Positions 37,742 to 47,147 of a DNA stretch of 64,000 bases are shown piece after piece. Numbering within the stretch: position 1 is the first letter of the stretch; every line of letters starts with the position of its first letter. The position numbers and the translations under genes are program-made. Below the pieces are notes generated by a model. The model worked only from the letters and a program-made list of their open reading frames with translations. It was not told the DNA's origin and made no database searches. The stretch is from Geodermatophilus nigrescens (lineage in GTDB: Bacteria > Actinomycetota > Actinomycetes > Mycobacteriales > Geodermatophilaceae), in contig NZ_FQVX01000003.1 in the NCBI RefSeq assembly GCF_900129495.1, forward strand, positions 558,001 through 622,000. The letters run 5' to 3'.

Positions 37742-38926
37742 GTGGTCTCCCTGCTGGCACGCCTGCCCGTCCCCGGCCGGCAGCAGTCGGCCGCACGCGG
37801 AGCCGGGCTGGCGGTCGCGGCCACCGCGGCGGTGACGCTGCTCGGCCTCGTCGGCCTGGGCCTCGCGGTCGTCGTCGTCCAGGCGCTGGACCCCACCGGC
37901 GGGCTGCCCGTCGGCGGGTCGGTCCGGGTGGCCGGCCGGCTGTGGCTGCTGGCCAACGGCGGCGGCCTCGACCTCGGGTCGGGGCCGGTCGTGCTCGCCC
38001 CGCTGCTGCTCACCCTCGCCGTCGCCGTCGGTCTGTCCCGCGCGGGACGCGGGGTCACCCGCGTGACCGGGCCGGCGGGGGCCGGCGGGGCCGGTGTCGT
38101 CGTGGCGACCGTCGTGGCGGTGCACGCGCTGCTCGCCGTGCTGCTGGCGCTCGCCGTCGACGGGCCCGGCGCGCGCACCGACCTGCTGCGCTGCGGGGCC
38201 GGTGCGGCGGTCCTCGCGCTGGTGGCGGGCGGCTGGGGCGTGCTGCGGGAGAGCGGCCTGGCGGACGCCGCCCTCGACCGGCTGCCCGGGCCGGTCCGGC
38301 CCCTGCTGCCGGCCGTCCTGGCGGGCCTGCTCGCCGCCGGCGGGCTGTGCTGCGCGGTGGTCGCGGTCGCCGTGGGCGCCGACGCCGCCGGGTACGCGGC
38401 GGTCGAGGAGTCGCTGGGCGGGTCGGCCGCCGGCGTCCTCGGGCTCCTGGCGCTCGGCGCGCTGCTGCTGCCCAACGCCGCCGCCGCGGCCCTCGGGGTC
38501 GCCGCCGGGCCGGGCTTCTCCGTCGGCGCGGCGACCGTCGTCTCCGTGCACGGGGTCAGCCTCGGCCCGGTCCCCGCGCTGCCGCTGCTGGCCGCGCTCC
38601 CCGACACCCAGGCCGTGCCCCTGCTGGCCTTCGCCTCGCAGGCGGTGCCCGCGCTGGCCGGCCTCGCGGCCGGCACGGTGCTCGGCCGCCGGATGGGCGA
38701 CGACGACGGCGGCTCGGTCTCCGCGGGCCTGTGGGGCGTCCTCGCCGGGCTGCTGCTGGGGGTCGCCTCCGGGCTGGCCGTCGCGGTCGCCGGCGGCTCG
38801 CTGGGCGACGGCGCGCTGGCCGACGTCGGGGCGCCGCCGGCGGCCACCGCGCTGGCCGTCGCGCTGCAGGCCGGCATCGCCGCGGCCCTCGCGGCGGCCG
38901 TGGCCCGCTGGCGGGCGCGGGACTGA
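37742..38926 (+). CDS. DUF6350/PerM-like integral membrane protein
   Basis: A 394-residue protein with about ten hydrophobic helices and almost no soluble domains, starting VVSLLARLPVPGRQQSA. The helix pattern with GLLALGALLLPNAAAAALGV and the sucCD to purNH context match PerM (Rv0955), a membrane protein needed for cell division under magnesium limitation in mycobacteria. The identification rests on context, size and topology rather than catalytic motifs. GACAGT lies 6 bases before the GTG and no ribosome site is visible. Confidence 0.8.
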   Translation: MVSLLARLPVPGRQQSAARGAGLAVAATAAVTLLGLVGLGLAVVVVQALDPTGGLPVGGSVRVAGRLWLLANGGGLDLGSGPVVLAPLLLTLAVAVGLSRAGRGVTRVTGPAGAGGAGVVVATVVAVHALLAVLLALAVDGPGARTDLLRCGAGAAVLALVAGGWGVLRESGLADAALDRLPGPVRPLLPAVLAGLLAAGGLCCAVVAVAVGADAAGYAAVEESLGGSAAGVLGLLALGALLLPNAAAAALGVAAGPGFSVGAATVVSVHGVSLGPVPALPLLAALPDTQAVPLLAFASQAVPALAGLAAGTVLGRRMGDDDGGSVSAGLWGVLAGLLLGVASGLAVAVAGGSLGDGALADVGAPPAATALAVALQAGIAAALAAAVARWRARD

Positions 38927-38960
38927 CGCCCCGTCCGGCGGGCAGGAACGGGCCGCCGTC

Positions 38961-38966
38961 TAGGGT
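38961..38966 (+). promoter_or_regulatory. predicted -10 element of purN (leaderless type)
   Basis: TAGGGT lies 7 bases before the purN GTG, within the 47-bp gap after the PerM gene. No ribosome site is present. Confidence 0.45.
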
Positions 38967-38973
38967 CGGCGGC

Positions 38974-39582
38974 GTGCCGGCCGCTCCATCCCCCGCGCGG
39001 GCGCGGGTCGTGGTGCTGCTGTCGGGCACCGGGTCGCTGTGCGCGGCGCTCCTCGACGCCGCCGACGCCCCCGGCTACCCCGCGGAGGTCGTCGCCGTCG
39101 GCGCCGACCGCGACGCCGCCGGCCTCGGGCACGCCCGCCGCCGCGGCCTGCCCACCTTCACCGTCCCGCTGCGCGCCTTCCCCGACCGGGCCGCCTGGGA
39201 CGCCGCGCTGGCCGACGCGATCGCCGCGCACCGTCCCGACTGGGTGGTCTCCGCGGGGTTCATGAAGATCGTCGGCCCCGCCGTGCTGGCGCGCTACGAG
39301 GGCCGGCTGGTGAACACCCACCCCGCGCTGCTGCCGGCGTTCCCGGGCGCGCACGCCGTCCGCGACGCCCTGGCCGCCGGCGCGGAGGTCACCGGCAGCA
39401 CGGTCCACCTCGTCGACGCCGGCGTGGACACCGGCCCGGTGCTGGCGCAGCGCGAGGTGCCGGTGCTGCCCGGCGACGACGAGGACCGACTGCACGAACG
39501 GATCAAGGCCGTGGAGCGCACGCTCCTGGTGGAGACGGTGGCGCGACTCGTCACCGGGACGACGGAGGAGAGCGCGCGATGA
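38974..39582 (+). CDS. purN: phosphoribosylglycinamide formyltransferase
   Basis: A 202-residue GAR transformylase (10-formyl-THF dependent, purine synthesis step 3). [18 protein letters not shown] is the phosphate loop. The catalytic Asn and His are in [16 protein letters not shown] and the Asp in [12 protein letters not shown]. The length is normal for bacterial PurN. The gene overlaps purH by four bases (ATGA). folD, which supplies the folate pool, lies 3 kb downstream. Confidence 0.96.
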   Translation: MPAAPSPARARVVVLLSGTGSLCAALLDAADAPGYPAEVVAVGADRDAAGLGHARRRGLPTFTVPLRAFPDRAAWDAALADAIAAHRPDWVVSAGFMKIVGPAVLARYEGRLVNTHPALLPAFPGAHAVRDALAAGAEVTGSTVHLVDAGVDTGPVLAQREVPVLPGDDEDRLHERIKAVERTLLVETVARLVTGTTEESAR

Positions 39583-41132
39583 CCGAGAGCCGGACCCCGG
39601 TGCGCCGAGCCCTGCTGGGCGTGTACGACAAGACCGGGATCGAGGAGCTCGCCCGCGGGCTGGCCGACGCCGGCGTCGAGCTGGTGAGCACGGGAGCCAC
39701 CGCCCGCCGCATCGCCGAGGCCGGCATCGCCGTCACCCCGGTCGAGCAGGTCACCGGCTTCCCCGAGTGCCTCGACGGGCGGGTGAAGACCCTGCACCCG
39801 GCGGTGCACGCCGGCATCCTCGCCGACCGCCGGAAGCCCGAGCACACAGCGCAGCTCGACGAGCTCGGCATCGCGCCCTTCGACCTCGTCGTGGTCAACC
39901 TCTACCCGTTCACCGAGACCGTCGCCTCGGGCGCGACGCCCGACGAGTGCGTCGAGCAGATCGACATCGGCGGCCCGGCGATGGTGCGTGCCGCGGCGAA
40001 GAACCACCCGTCGGTGGCCGTCGTCGTCGACCCGGCGCGCTACGGCGACGTGCTCGCCGCCGTCACCGCGGGCGGGTTCACCCTCCCCGAGCGGCAGCGG
40101 CTCGCCGCGGCGGCCTTCCGGCACACCGCGAGCTACGACGTCGCCGTCGCCTCCTGGATGGGCAGCGTGCTCGCACCCGACGACGAGTCGGCGTTCCCCG
40201 CGTGGGTCGGCGCCTCGTGGGAGCGCGCCGACGTGCTGCGCTACGGCGAGAACCCGCACCAGCAGGCCGCGCTCTACCGCGGCGGGACGCCGGGCCTCGC
40301 GCACGCCGAGCAGCTGCACGGCAAGCAGATGTCCTACAACAACTACGTCGACACCGACGCCGCCTGGCGGGCCGCGCAGGACCACAACGACCCCTGCGTC
40401 GCGATCATCAAGCACGCCAACCCGTGCGGCATCGCCGTCGGCGCCGACATCGCCTCCGCGCACCGCAAGGCGCACGCCTGCGACCCGGTCTCGGCGTTCG
40501 GCGGGGTCATCGCCGCCAACCGCGAGGTCGACCTCGCCATGGCCGAGCAGGTGGCCGGGGTGTTCACCGAGGTCGTCGTCGCGCCGTCGTTCACCGAGGA
40601 CGCGGTCGGCGTGCTGACGGCGAAGAAGAACATCCGGCTGCTGCGGCTCGACGGCGCCGCGCGGCCCGCGGTCGAGATGCGGCCGGTCAGCGGCGGGCTG
40701 CTGCTGCAGACGGCCGACCGGATCGACGCCGCCGGCGACGACCCGACGACGTGGACGCTCGCCTGCGGGGAGCCGCTGGACGCCGCGGGCCTCGACGACC
40801 TGGTGTTCGCCTGGCGCTCGGTGCGCGCGGTGAAGAGCAACGCGATCCTGCTCGCCCACGACAAGGCGACCGTCGGCGTCGGCATGGGCCAGGTGAACCG
40901 GGTGGACTCCGCCCGCCTGGCGGTCTCGCGGGCGGGGGAGCGGGCCGCCGGGTCGGTGGCCGCCTCCGACGCGTTCTTCCCCTTCGCCGACGGCCTGCAG
41001 GTGCTCCTCGACGCCGGGGTGCGCGCGGTGGTGCAGCCGGGCGGGTCGGTGCGGGACGAGGAGGTCGTCGCTGCCGCGAGCGCGGCCGGCGTGCCGCTCT
41101 ACCTCACCGGGACCCGCCACTTCGCCCACTGA
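39579..41132 (+). CDS. purH: bifunctional AICAR formyltransferase/IMP cyclohydrolase
   Basis: A 517-residue PurH performing the last two steps to IMP. The cyclohydrolase domain (residues ~1-195) has [23 protein letters not shown] and [13 protein letters not shown]. The transformylase domain has [24 protein letters not shown] (catalytic Lys-His) and [10 protein letters not shown]. It is translationally coupled to purN and by TGATG to a pentapeptide-repeat gene. Confidence 0.97.
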   Translation: MTESRTPVRRALLGVYDKTGIEELARGLADAGVELVSTGATARRIAEAGIAVTPVEQVTGFPECLDGRVKTLHPAVHAGILADRRKPEHTAQLDELGIAPFDLVVVNLYPFTETVASGATPDECVEQIDIGGPAMVRAAAKNHPSVAVVVDPARYGDVLAAVTAGGFTLPERQRLAAAAFRHTASYDVAVASWMGSVLAPDDESAFPAWVGASWERADVLRYGENPHQQAALYRGGTPGLAHAEQLHGKQMSYNNYVDTDAAWRAAQDHNDPCVAIIKHANPCGIAVGADIASAHRKAHACDPVSAFGGVIAANREVDLAMAEQVAGVFTEVVVAPSFTEDAVGVLTAKKNIRLLRLDGAARPAVEMRPVSGGLLLQTADRIDAAGDDPTTWTLACGEPLDAAGLDDLVFAWRSVRAVKSNAILLAHDKATVGVGMGQVNRVDSARLAVSRAGERAAGSVAASDAFFPFADGLQVLLDAGVRAVVQPGGSVRDEEVVAAASAAGVPLYLTGTRHFAH

Positions 41133-41761
41133 TGCCGGGGTCGCGGCCGCACGTCCGGCCCCCGGAGGACGACGCCGAGGTCACCGACGCCGACCTCTCC
41201 TCCGTGGACTGGTGGGGCGCCGAGCTTGAGGGCGTCACGTTCACCCGCTGCCGGTTCCACGACGCGGACCTGACCGAGCTGGTCACCCGGCGCTGCGTGT
41301 TCGACTCCTGCGTGCTCACCGGGGTGCGGATGAGCGGCTCGCGGCACCGCGGGTCGGCGTTCCTGTCCTGCCGCTTCGACCGCGCGCGGCTCATCGACGT
41401 CGTGTGGGACGGCTGCAAGCTCACCGGCTCGCACTTCCCGGGCGCGACGCTGCGGCCGCTGACCAGCACCGACTGCGACTGGAGTTGGACGTCGCTGCGC
41501 GGGGCGGACCTGTCGGGCACCGACCTGTCGGGCCAGCGGTTCCGCGAGGCCGACCTGACCGACGCCGACCTGCGCGAGTGCGACCTCACCGGCGCCGACC
41601 TCGACCGGGCGCGGATGCAGGGCGCGAAGCTGCGCGGGGCCGACCTGCGCGGCGCGGCCACCGAGGCGTGGCCGTGGCGCGGCCTGGAGCTGACCGGCGT
41701 CCGGCTCGACCTGCCCCAGGCCGTCCAGGTGACGCAGTCCCTCGGCGCGAGAGTCGAATAG
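41132..41761 (+). CDS. pentapeptide-repeat protein
   Basis: A 209-residue right-handed beta-helix protein. Repeats of A(D/N)LXX type are clear in two runs: VTFTRCRFHDADLTELVTRR early, and SLRGADLSGTDLSGQRFREA to LRGADLRGA later. The ATG shares one base with the purH stop. Pentapeptide proteins such as MfpA/Qnr mimic DNA and protect gyrase, but many have other roles. The interrupted centre (residues ~95-115) makes a full DNA-mimic rod uncertain. A role in purine synthesis is not implied beyond co-expression. Confidence 0.88.
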   Translation: MPGSRPHVRPPEDDAEVTDADLSSVDWWGAELEGVTFTRCRFHDADLTELVTRRCVFDSCVLTGVRMSGSRHRGSAFLSCRFDRARLIDVVWDGCKLTGSHFPGATLRPLTSTDCDWSWTSLRGADLSGTDLSGQRFREADLTDADLRECDLTGADLDRARMQGAKLRGADLRGAATEAWPWRGLELTGVRLDLPQAVQVTQSLGARVE

Positions 41762-41907
41762 GTGACTCGCCGTGACACCTGGTCGGCCTACCGGCCTCCA
41801 CCGCGGCCAGGTGCCGTCCCCCTGCTGCGCGGAGCCCCGTCACGACGTCCCGACCGGGAGCCTCCGGCCCCGCGGACGGGCCGCCGTCCCCGCAGGGCGG
41901 CTCACCC
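41762..41907. other. 146-bp intergenic region
   Basis: This lies between convergent genes. CACCTGG...CCAGGTG (about 41777-41816) and several GC-rich dyads could terminate transcription, but none is clean. No gene was seen. Confidence 0.4.
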
Positions 41908-42510
41908 CTACCGGTACTTGGGGCCCTTGAGCATCGCCCAGAGGGCGCCGAGCAGGCCGAGGACGCCGACGGCGCAGCCGAACCAGAAGCCGAGGGCGAA
42001 CCGGCCGGCGTCCCACTCCTCGCGGGCCAGCGGGACGAGCACCGCCGCGATCGCCAGGGCGCTGACGAACAGCGCCAGCACGCCGAGCGTGCGGTGGGTG
42101 CGGGCCGGCAGCCACAGCAGGATGCCCAGCACGAACAGCACCGCGCCGCCGAGCACCACGGCCAGCGGCTGCCAGAAGCCCGACGACGTCAGCTGCGAGA
42201 GACCGTCGCCGAGCTCGGTGAACCCGCGCCCGACGAGGTCCCAGCCGCGGTCGGGGGTGTCGGCCAGCCAGCGCAGCAGCACGCTGATGCCGGCGGCGAT
42301 CCCGGCGAGGATGCACAGCAGCCCGGCGAGCGACGCCGGCCGGCGCACCGCCACCGGCCGGGTCGAGTAGTTGGGCGAGGTGTAGTAGTTCTCGCCCGTC
42401 CCGGCGTAGCCGTGCGCCCCGGAGCCGCCGGCCCCCGGCGCCGTCTGCTCCCGCCACCCACCGGCCTGCGCGGCGGGCATCTGCCGGGTCGACGGGTCGG
42501 GCTCGCTCAT
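41908..42510 (-). CDS. four-helix membrane protein of unknown function
   Basis: A 200-residue protein. The first ~55 residues are a flexible Gly/Tyr-containing segment ([19 protein letters not shown]). Four membrane helices follow ([38 protein letters not shown] and two more), ending in [13 protein letters not shown]. The ATG at 42510 follows GAGGAG by 5 bases. A GTG six bases further upstream is possible. No family was recognised. It is divergent from folD. Confidence 0.75.
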   Translation of the reverse strand: MSEPDPSTRQMPAAQAGGWREQTAPGAGGSGAHGYAGTGENYYTSPNYSTRPVAVRRPASLAGLLCILAGIAAGISVLLRWLADTPDRGWDLVGRGFTELGDGLSQLTSSGFWQPLAVVLGGAVLFVLGILLWLPARTHRTLGVLALFVSALAIAAVLVPLAREEWDAGRFALGFWFGCAVGVLGLLGALWAMLKGPKYR

Positions 42511-42611
42511 CGGCACTCCTCGCGGGGCGGGCGGGACGGCGCCGGGGAGGCGCCGCCGCGAGCGTAGGGCCGGGAGGGCCCCGCCGGGGACGACTCCGGC
42601 ACACTGTCGGG

Positions 42612-43481
42612 GTGCCCGCGACGATCCTCGACGGCAAGGCCACCGCCGCCACGATCCGCCAGGAGCTCACCGCGCGGGTCGAGGCCCTCACCGCGGCCGG
42701 CCGCCGGCCGGGCCTGGGCACCCTGCTGGTCGGCGACGACCCGGGCAGCCGCTGGTACGTGAACGCCAAGCACTCGGACTGCGCGCAGGTCGGCATCGCC
42801 AGCATCCAGCGCGAGCTGCCGGCCACGGCCACGCTCACCGACGTCCTCGGCGTCGTCGAGGAGCTCAACGCCGACCCGGCCTGCACCGGCTACATCGTCC
42901 AGCTCCCGCTGCCCCGCCAGGTCGACGAGTACGCCGTCCTCGAGGCGATGGACCCGGCCAAGGACGCCGACGGGCTGCACCCCACCAACCTCGGCCGCCT
43001 GGTGCTCGGCGTCGACGGGCCGTTGCCGTGCACGCCGGTCGGCATCGTCGAGCTGCTCCGCCGGTACGACGTCCCGGTGGCCGGCGCCGAGGTGGTCGTC
43101 GTCGGGCGCGGGATCACCGTCGGCCGGCCGCTCGGGCTGCTGCTCACCCGGCGCACCGAGAACGCCACGGTGACCCTCTGCCACACCGGCACCCGCGACC
43201 TCGCCGCCCACCTGCGCAGCGCCGACGTCGTCGTCGCCGCGGCCGGCGTGCCCGGGCTGGTCACGGCCGACGTCGTCAAGCCGGGCGCCGCGGTGCTCGA
43301 CGTCGGGGTCAGCCGGGTCGACGGGAAGATCGCCGGCGACGTGGCGGCGGACGTCGCCGGGGTGGCCGGCCACGTGGCGCCCAACCCCGGCGGCGTCGGC
43401 CCGATGACGCGGGCGATGCTGCTGCAGAACGTGGTGCTCGCCGCCGAGCGCGCCGTCGCGGCCGAGGTGCTCACCGCCTGA
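42612..43481 (+). CDS. folD: methylenetetrahydrofolate dehydrogenase/cyclohydrolase
   Basis: A 289-residue FolD interconverting 5,10-methylene-THF and 10-formyl-THF with NADP+. Substrate residues are in [13 protein letters not shown] (Tyr, Lys) and [14 protein letters not shown]. The nucleotide loop is [17 protein letters not shown], and the C-terminus ends [16 protein letters not shown]. It supplies one-carbon units for PurN and PurH. The GTG has no ribosome site (CACACT 6 bases upstream). It overlaps a DUF3017 gene by one base. Confidence 0.96.
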   Translation: MPATILDGKATAATIRQELTARVEALTAAGRRPGLGTLLVGDDPGSRWYVNAKHSDCAQVGIASIQRELPATATLTDVLGVVEELNADPACTGYIVQLPLPRQVDEYAVLEAMDPAKDADGLHPTNLGRLVLGVDGPLPCTPVGIVELLRRYDVPVAGAEVVVVGRGITVGRPLGLLLTRRTENATVTLCHTGTRDLAAHLRSADVVVAAAGVPGLVTADVVKPGAAVLDVGVSRVDGKIAGDVAADVAGVAGHVAPNPGGVGPMTRAMLLQNVVLAAERAVAAEVLTA

Positions 43482-43780
43482 TGAGCCGGCCGCCCCTCTA
43501 CACGCGCCGGCCGTTCCTGGCCGGACTGCTGCGCCAGCTGCCGCTGTTCGCGGTCCTGGTCGCGGTCGCGGTGGGGCTGGGCATGGTCGCGCTGGAGCAC
43601 TGGCGGCGCGGCCTGCTGGTGGTCGGGCTGGCGCTGGTGGGCGCCGCGGTGCTGCGGCTGGTGCTGCCGGTGCGGCGGGTCGGCTTCCTCGCCGTCCGCA
43701 GCCGCCCGGTCGACGTCGTCCTCATGGCCGGGGCCGGGGTGGCGGTCACGGTGCTGTCCGTCCTGGTGCCGGGCAGTTGA
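43481..43780 (+). CDS. DUF3017 membrane protein
   Basis: A 99-residue protein with three membrane helices (PLFAVLVAVAVGLGMVAL, LLVVGLALVGAAVLRLVLPV and DVVLMAGAGVAVTVLSVLVP) and basic loops containing RRVGFLAVRSRPVDV, the DUF3017 core. It is translationally coupled to folD (TGATG), an arrangement conserved in actinobacteria (Rv3356c-Rv3355c). The function is unknown. Confidence 0.88.
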   Translation: MSRPPLYTRRPFLAGLLRQLPLFAVLVAVAVGLGMVALEHWRRGLLVVGLALVGAAVLRLVLPVRRVGFLAVRSRPVDVVLMAGAGVAVTVLSVLVPGS

Positions 43781-43820
43781 GCGGACCGGCCCGCGGGCGC
43801 GGCCGCGGGGGTCCCGGGTC

Positions 43821-43826
43821 TAGGTT
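43821..43826 (+). promoter_or_regulatory. predicted -10 element of mdh (leaderless type)
   Basis: TAGGTT lies 7 bases before the mdh ATG. No ribosome site or recognisable -35 was seen. Confidence 0.45.
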
Positions 43827-43833
43827 GACGCCC

Positions 43834-44787
43834 ATGGCAGAGCAGCCCAGGAACGGCAAGGTCACCGTCGTCGGTGCCGGCTTCTACGGCTCCACCACCG
43901 CCCTGCGACTGGCGGAGTACGACGTCTTCGAGACGGTCGTGCTCACCGACATCGTCGAGGGCAAGCCCGAGGGCCTGGCCCTCGACATCAACCAGTCACG
44001 CCCGATCGAGGGCTTCGAGACGCGCGTCGTCGGCGTCGGCGGGGGCTCCTACGAGGGCACCGAGGGCTCCGACGTCGTCGTGGTCACCGCGGGCCTGCCC
44101 CGCAAGCCCGGCATGAGCCGCATGGACCTCATCGAGACCAACGCCGGCATCGTCCGCTCGGTCGCCGAGAACATCGCGCAGAGCTCGCCGGACGCCGTCG
44201 TCATCGTGGTGAGCAACCCGCTCGACGAGATGACCGCCCTCGCCCAGCTCGCCACCGGCTTCCCGAAGGAGCGGGTCATGGGCCAGGCAGGGATGCTCGA
44301 CACCGCCCGGTTCACCAACAACGTCGCCGAGGAGCTCGGCGTCCCGGTCTCCTCGGTGCGCACCCTGACCCTGGGCTCGCACGGCGACACGATGGTGCCG
44401 GTGCCCTCGCGCTGCACCGTCGACGGCAAGCCGCTGGCCGACGTGATGGCCCCCGACCGCGTCGAGCACCTCGTGCAGCGCACCCGCAACGGCGGCGCCG
44501 AGGTCGTGGCGCTGCTCAAGACCGGCTCGGCGTACTACGCGCCCTCGGCGGCCGCGGCCCGCATGGCCCGCGCCGTCATCGAGGACTCGGGCGCGGTCAT
44601 GCCGGTGTGCGCGTGGGTCGACGGCGAGTACGGGATCTCCGGCGTGTACCTCGGCGTCGAGGCGGAGATCGGCCGCGGGGGTGTGCGCCGGGTGGTCGAG
44701 GGGGACCTGACCGACAGCGAGCTGGCCGGGCTGCGCGAGGCCGCCGAGGCGGTGCGTGCCAAGCAGGCCGACGTCGCGGACATGTGA
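43834..44787 (+). CDS. mdh: malate dehydrogenase (LDH-like type)
   Basis: A 317-residue NAD-dependent malate dehydrogenase of the TCA cycle. The dinucleotide fold begins VTVVGAGFYGSTTALRLAEY with Asp (LTDIVEG) at the end of strand 2, favouring NAD+. The mobile loop AGLPRKPGMSRMDL has the substrate Arg residues, and the catalytic His is in LTLGSHGDTMVPVP. LDH-like MDH is the form found with icd here. The downstream 56-bp gap to icd contains a short hairpin. Confidence 0.94.
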   Translation: MAEQPRNGKVTVVGAGFYGSTTALRLAEYDVFETVVLTDIVEGKPEGLALDINQSRPIEGFETRVVGVGGGSYEGTEGSDVVVVTAGLPRKPGMSRMDLIETNAGIVRSVAENIAQSSPDAVVIVVSNPLDEMTALAQLATGFPKERVMGQAGMLDTARFTNNVAEELGVPVSSVRTLTLGSHGDTMVPVPSRCTVDGKPLADVMAPDRVEHLVQRTRNGGAEVVALLKTGSAYYAPSAAAARMARAVIEDSGAVMPVCAWVDGEYGISGVYLGVEAEIGRGGVRRVVEGDLTDSELAGLREAAEAVRAKQADVADM

Positions 44788-44810
44788 GAGCGACCGCGAC
44801 CTGACCGACT

Positions 44811-44829
44811 CCCGGCCCGACGGGCCGGG
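44811..44829 (+). other. hairpin between mdh and icd
   Basis: CCCGGCCC and GGGCCGGG form a perfect 8-bp stem with a 3-base loop, 15 bases before the icd ATG and close to its AGAGAGGG ribosome site. It may separate or balance the two messages. Confidence 0.5.
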
Positions 44830-44843
44830 GCTGCAGAGAGGGA

Positions 44844-46067
44844 ATGTCTGACGTGAGCAAGATCAAGGTCGAGGGCACCGTCGTCGAACTCGACGGCGAC
44901 GAGATGACCCGGATCATCTGGCAGTTCATCAAGGACCAGCTGATCCTGCCGTACCTCGACGTGAACCTGGAGTACTACGACCTGGGCATCGAGCACCGCG
45001 ACGCCACCGACGACCAGGTCACGATCGACTCCGCCAACGCGATCAAGAAGCACGGCGTGGGCGTCAAGTGCGCCACCATCACGCCGGACGAGGCGCGGGT
45101 CGAGGAGTTCGGCCTCAAGAAGATGTGGCGCTCCCCGAACGGGACGATCCGCAACATCCTCGGCGGCGTGATCTTCCGCGAGCCGATCATCATGCAGAAC
45201 GTGCCGCGGCTCGTGCCGGGCTGGACCAAGCCGATCATCGTCGGCCGCCACGCCTACGGCGACCAGTACCGCGCCACCGACTTCAAGTTCCCCACCTCGG
45301 GGAAGCTGACCGTCACCTTCACCCCGGACGACGGCTCGCAGCCGATCGAGCACGAGGTCTTCCAGGCGCCCGGCGCCGGCGTCTCGCTGTCGATGTACAA
45401 CCTCGACGACTCGATCCGCGACTTCGCCCGCGCCTCGCTGAACTACGGCCTCTCGCGCGGCTACCCGGTCTACCTGTCCACGAAGAACACGATCCTCAAG
45501 GCCTACGACGGCCGGTTCAAGGACATCTTCGAGGAGACCTTCGAGGCCGAGTTCAAGGACCAGTTCCAGGCGGCCGGCATCACCTACGAGCACCGGCTCA
45601 TCGACGACATGGTCGCCGCGTCCCTCAAGTGGGAGGGCGGCTACGTCTGGGCCTGCAAGAACTACGACGGCGACGTCCAGTCCGACACGGTCGCGCAGGG
45701 CTTCGGCTCGCTCGGCCTCATGACCTCGGTACTGGCCACCCCGGACGGCCGCACGGTCGAGGCCGAGGCCGCCCACGGCACGGTGACCCGCCACTACCGG
45801 CAGCACCAGCAGGGCAAGGAGACGTCGACCAACCCGATCGCGTCGATCTTCGCCTGGACCCGGGGCCTCGCCCACCGCGGCAAGCTGGACGGCACCCCCG
45901 AGGTCACCCGGTTCGCCGAGACCCTCGAGAAGGTCTGCATCGACACCGTCGAGGGCGGTCAGATGACCAAGGACCTCGCGCTGCTGATCAGCAAGGACCA
46001 GCCGTGGCTGACCACCCAGGACTTCCTGGCGGCTATCGACAGCAACCTGCAGAAGGCCATGGCCTGA
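44844..46067 (+). CDS. icd: NADP-dependent isocitrate dehydrogenase (dimeric eukaryote-like type)
   Basis: A 407-residue type II IDH that oxidises isocitrate to 2-oxoglutarate. [14 protein letters not shown] is the characteristic start, [20 protein letters not shown] binds isocitrate, and [15 protein letters not shown] contains the NADP-specific segment. [20 protein letters not shown] forms the metal and adenine site. An AGAGAGGG ribosome site lies 4 bases before the ATG. It is followed by a strong terminator. Confidence 0.97.
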   Translation: MSDVSKIKVEGTVVELDGDEMTRIIWQFIKDQLILPYLDVNLEYYDLGIEHRDATDDQVTIDSANAIKKHGVGVKCATITPDEARVEEFGLKKMWRSPNGTIRNILGGVIFREPIIMQNVPRLVPGWTKPIIVGRHAYGDQYRATDFKFPTSGKLTVTFTPDDGSQPIEHEVFQAPGAGVSLSMYNLDDSIRDFARASLNYGLSRGYPVYLSTKNTILKAYDGRFKDIFEETFEAEFKDQFQAAGITYEHRLIDDMVAASLKWEGGYVWACKNYDGDVQSDTVAQGFGSLGLMTSVLATPDGRTVEAEAAHGTVTRHYRQHQQGKETSTNPIASIFAWTRGLAHRGKLDGTPEVTRFAETLEKVCIDTVEGGQMTKDLALLISKDQPWLTTQDFLAAIDSNLQKAMA

Positions 46068-46093
46068 GCAGTGCGCTGACGCGCTGAGCTCTC

Positions 46094-46129
46094 CAGCGGC
46101 CCCCTCGCCCCCGGGTGAGGGGGCCGCTG
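46094..46129 (+). terminator. terminator of icd
   Basis: CAGCGGCCCCCTC and GAGGGGGCCGCTG form a perfect 13-bp stem with a 10-base loop, 26 bases after the stop. Confidence 0.85.
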
Positions 46130-46151
46130 CGCGTCCGGGGGCCGAACTCCT

Positions 46152-46214
46152 GCAACGACTCCCGGGAAGTCGCTGTCCACCGGGCCCTACAGACGACGAC
46201 TTCCCCGTAGTTGC
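46152..46214. repeat. imperfect inverted repeat upstream of the DUF559 gene
   Basis: GCAAC-GACTCCC-GGGAAGTCG at 46152-46172 faces CGACTTCCCCGTAGTTGC at 46197-46214. The common core is GCAACTAC/GGGAAGTCG with a 24-base centre. It lies 52 bases before the 46266 start and may be a regulatory site or a mobile-element scar. Confidence 0.55.
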
Positions 46215-46265
46215 GGCCTGTGGACGGCGCCGACGTCGGCGGGCCCGCTCGGGGACGCTCCTCGG

Positions 46266-47144
46266 GTGCCCCCGCCCCTGCGCCCCGAGCGCCTGCGCGG
46301 TCGCGTCTTCCGCGGTGCCGACGCCGTGCGCCTGGGCCTGCTGACGCCGGCCGCCCTGCGCAGCAGCGCCTGGAGGCGCCTGTACCGCGGCGTCTACGCC
46401 GACGCCGCACTGCCCGACGACGTCGGCGTCCGTGTCCGGGGCGCCCTGCTGCTGATGCCACCGGCGGCCGTCCTCAGCGGGCGGACGGCGGCGTGGCTGC
46501 ACGGCGCCGTCGAGCTCGCCGACACTGCGGCACCCGTGGACGTGTCGGTCCCGACGGGCGTGCGCTTCGGGCCGGTCGCCGGGCTCCGTGTGCGCCAGGT
46601 GGCGCTCCCGTCCACCGACGTCGTGGAGGTCCGGACACGCCGGTGCACGAGTGCCACGCGCACGGCGCTCGACCTGGCGCGGGACGAGCCGCTCGCGGAG
46701 GCCGTCGTCGCCCTGGACGTCCTCCTGGCCCGCGACGTCGTCACCCGCGCCGAGCTGCAGCACGCCCTCGCCGCTCCGCCCTCGTCCCGCGGGATCCGGC
46801 GTGCGCGCCGGGCCGTCGAGCTCGCCGACCCACGCGCGGAGTCGCCGCAGGAGTCGCGGTTGCGGGTGCTGCTCGCCCTGGCAGGTCTCACTCCCGTGCC
46901 GCAGTACACGGTGCGGGACGCCGAGGGGGGCTTCGTCGCCCGCGTCGACCTGGCGTTCCCGGACCAGCGGCTCGCCGTCGAGTACGACGGGGCCTGGCAC
47001 GGCGCGCCTCAGCAGCTGGCCCGGGACCGGCGGCGTCTCAACCGGCTGACGGCGGCCGGCTGGAGGGTGGTGTTCGTGACCGCCGCGGACCTCCGCGACC
47101 CGGAGGCGCTCGTCGCCCGGGTGGTCGCGGCGCTGCGGTCGTGA
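46266..47144 (+). CDS. DUF559 endonuclease-fold protein with AbiEi-like N-terminus
   Basis: A 292-residue protein. The N-terminal ~80 residues (GADAVRLGLLTPAALRSSAW, RRLYRGVYAD) resemble the winged helix of AbiEi-type antitoxins. The middle (VRTRRCTSATRTALDLARDE) is typical of the actinobacterial family. The C-terminal Vsr/DUF559-like fold has VARVDLAFPDQRLAVEYDGA, with Asp and Glu placed as in PD-(D/E)xK nucleases, then a basic RDRRRLNRLTAAGWRVVFVT. No cognate methylase or toxin gene is adjacent. Such genes occur as multiple orphan copies in actinobacteria. Activity is unproven. Confidence 0.82.
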   Translation: MPPPLRPERLRGRVFRGADAVRLGLLTPAALRSSAWRRLYRGVYADAALPDDVGVRVRGALLLMPPAAVLSGRTAAWLHGAVELADTAAPVDVSVPTGVRFGPVAGLRVRQVALPSTDVVEVRTRRCTSATRTALDLARDEPLAEAVVALDVLLARDVVTRAELQHALAAPPSSRGIRRARRAVELADPRAESPQESRLRVLLALAGLTPVPQYTVRDAEGGFVARVDLAFPDQRLAVEYDGAWHGAPQQLARDRRRLNRLTAAGWRVVFVTAADLRDPEALVARVVAALRS

Positions 47145-47147
47145 GGG

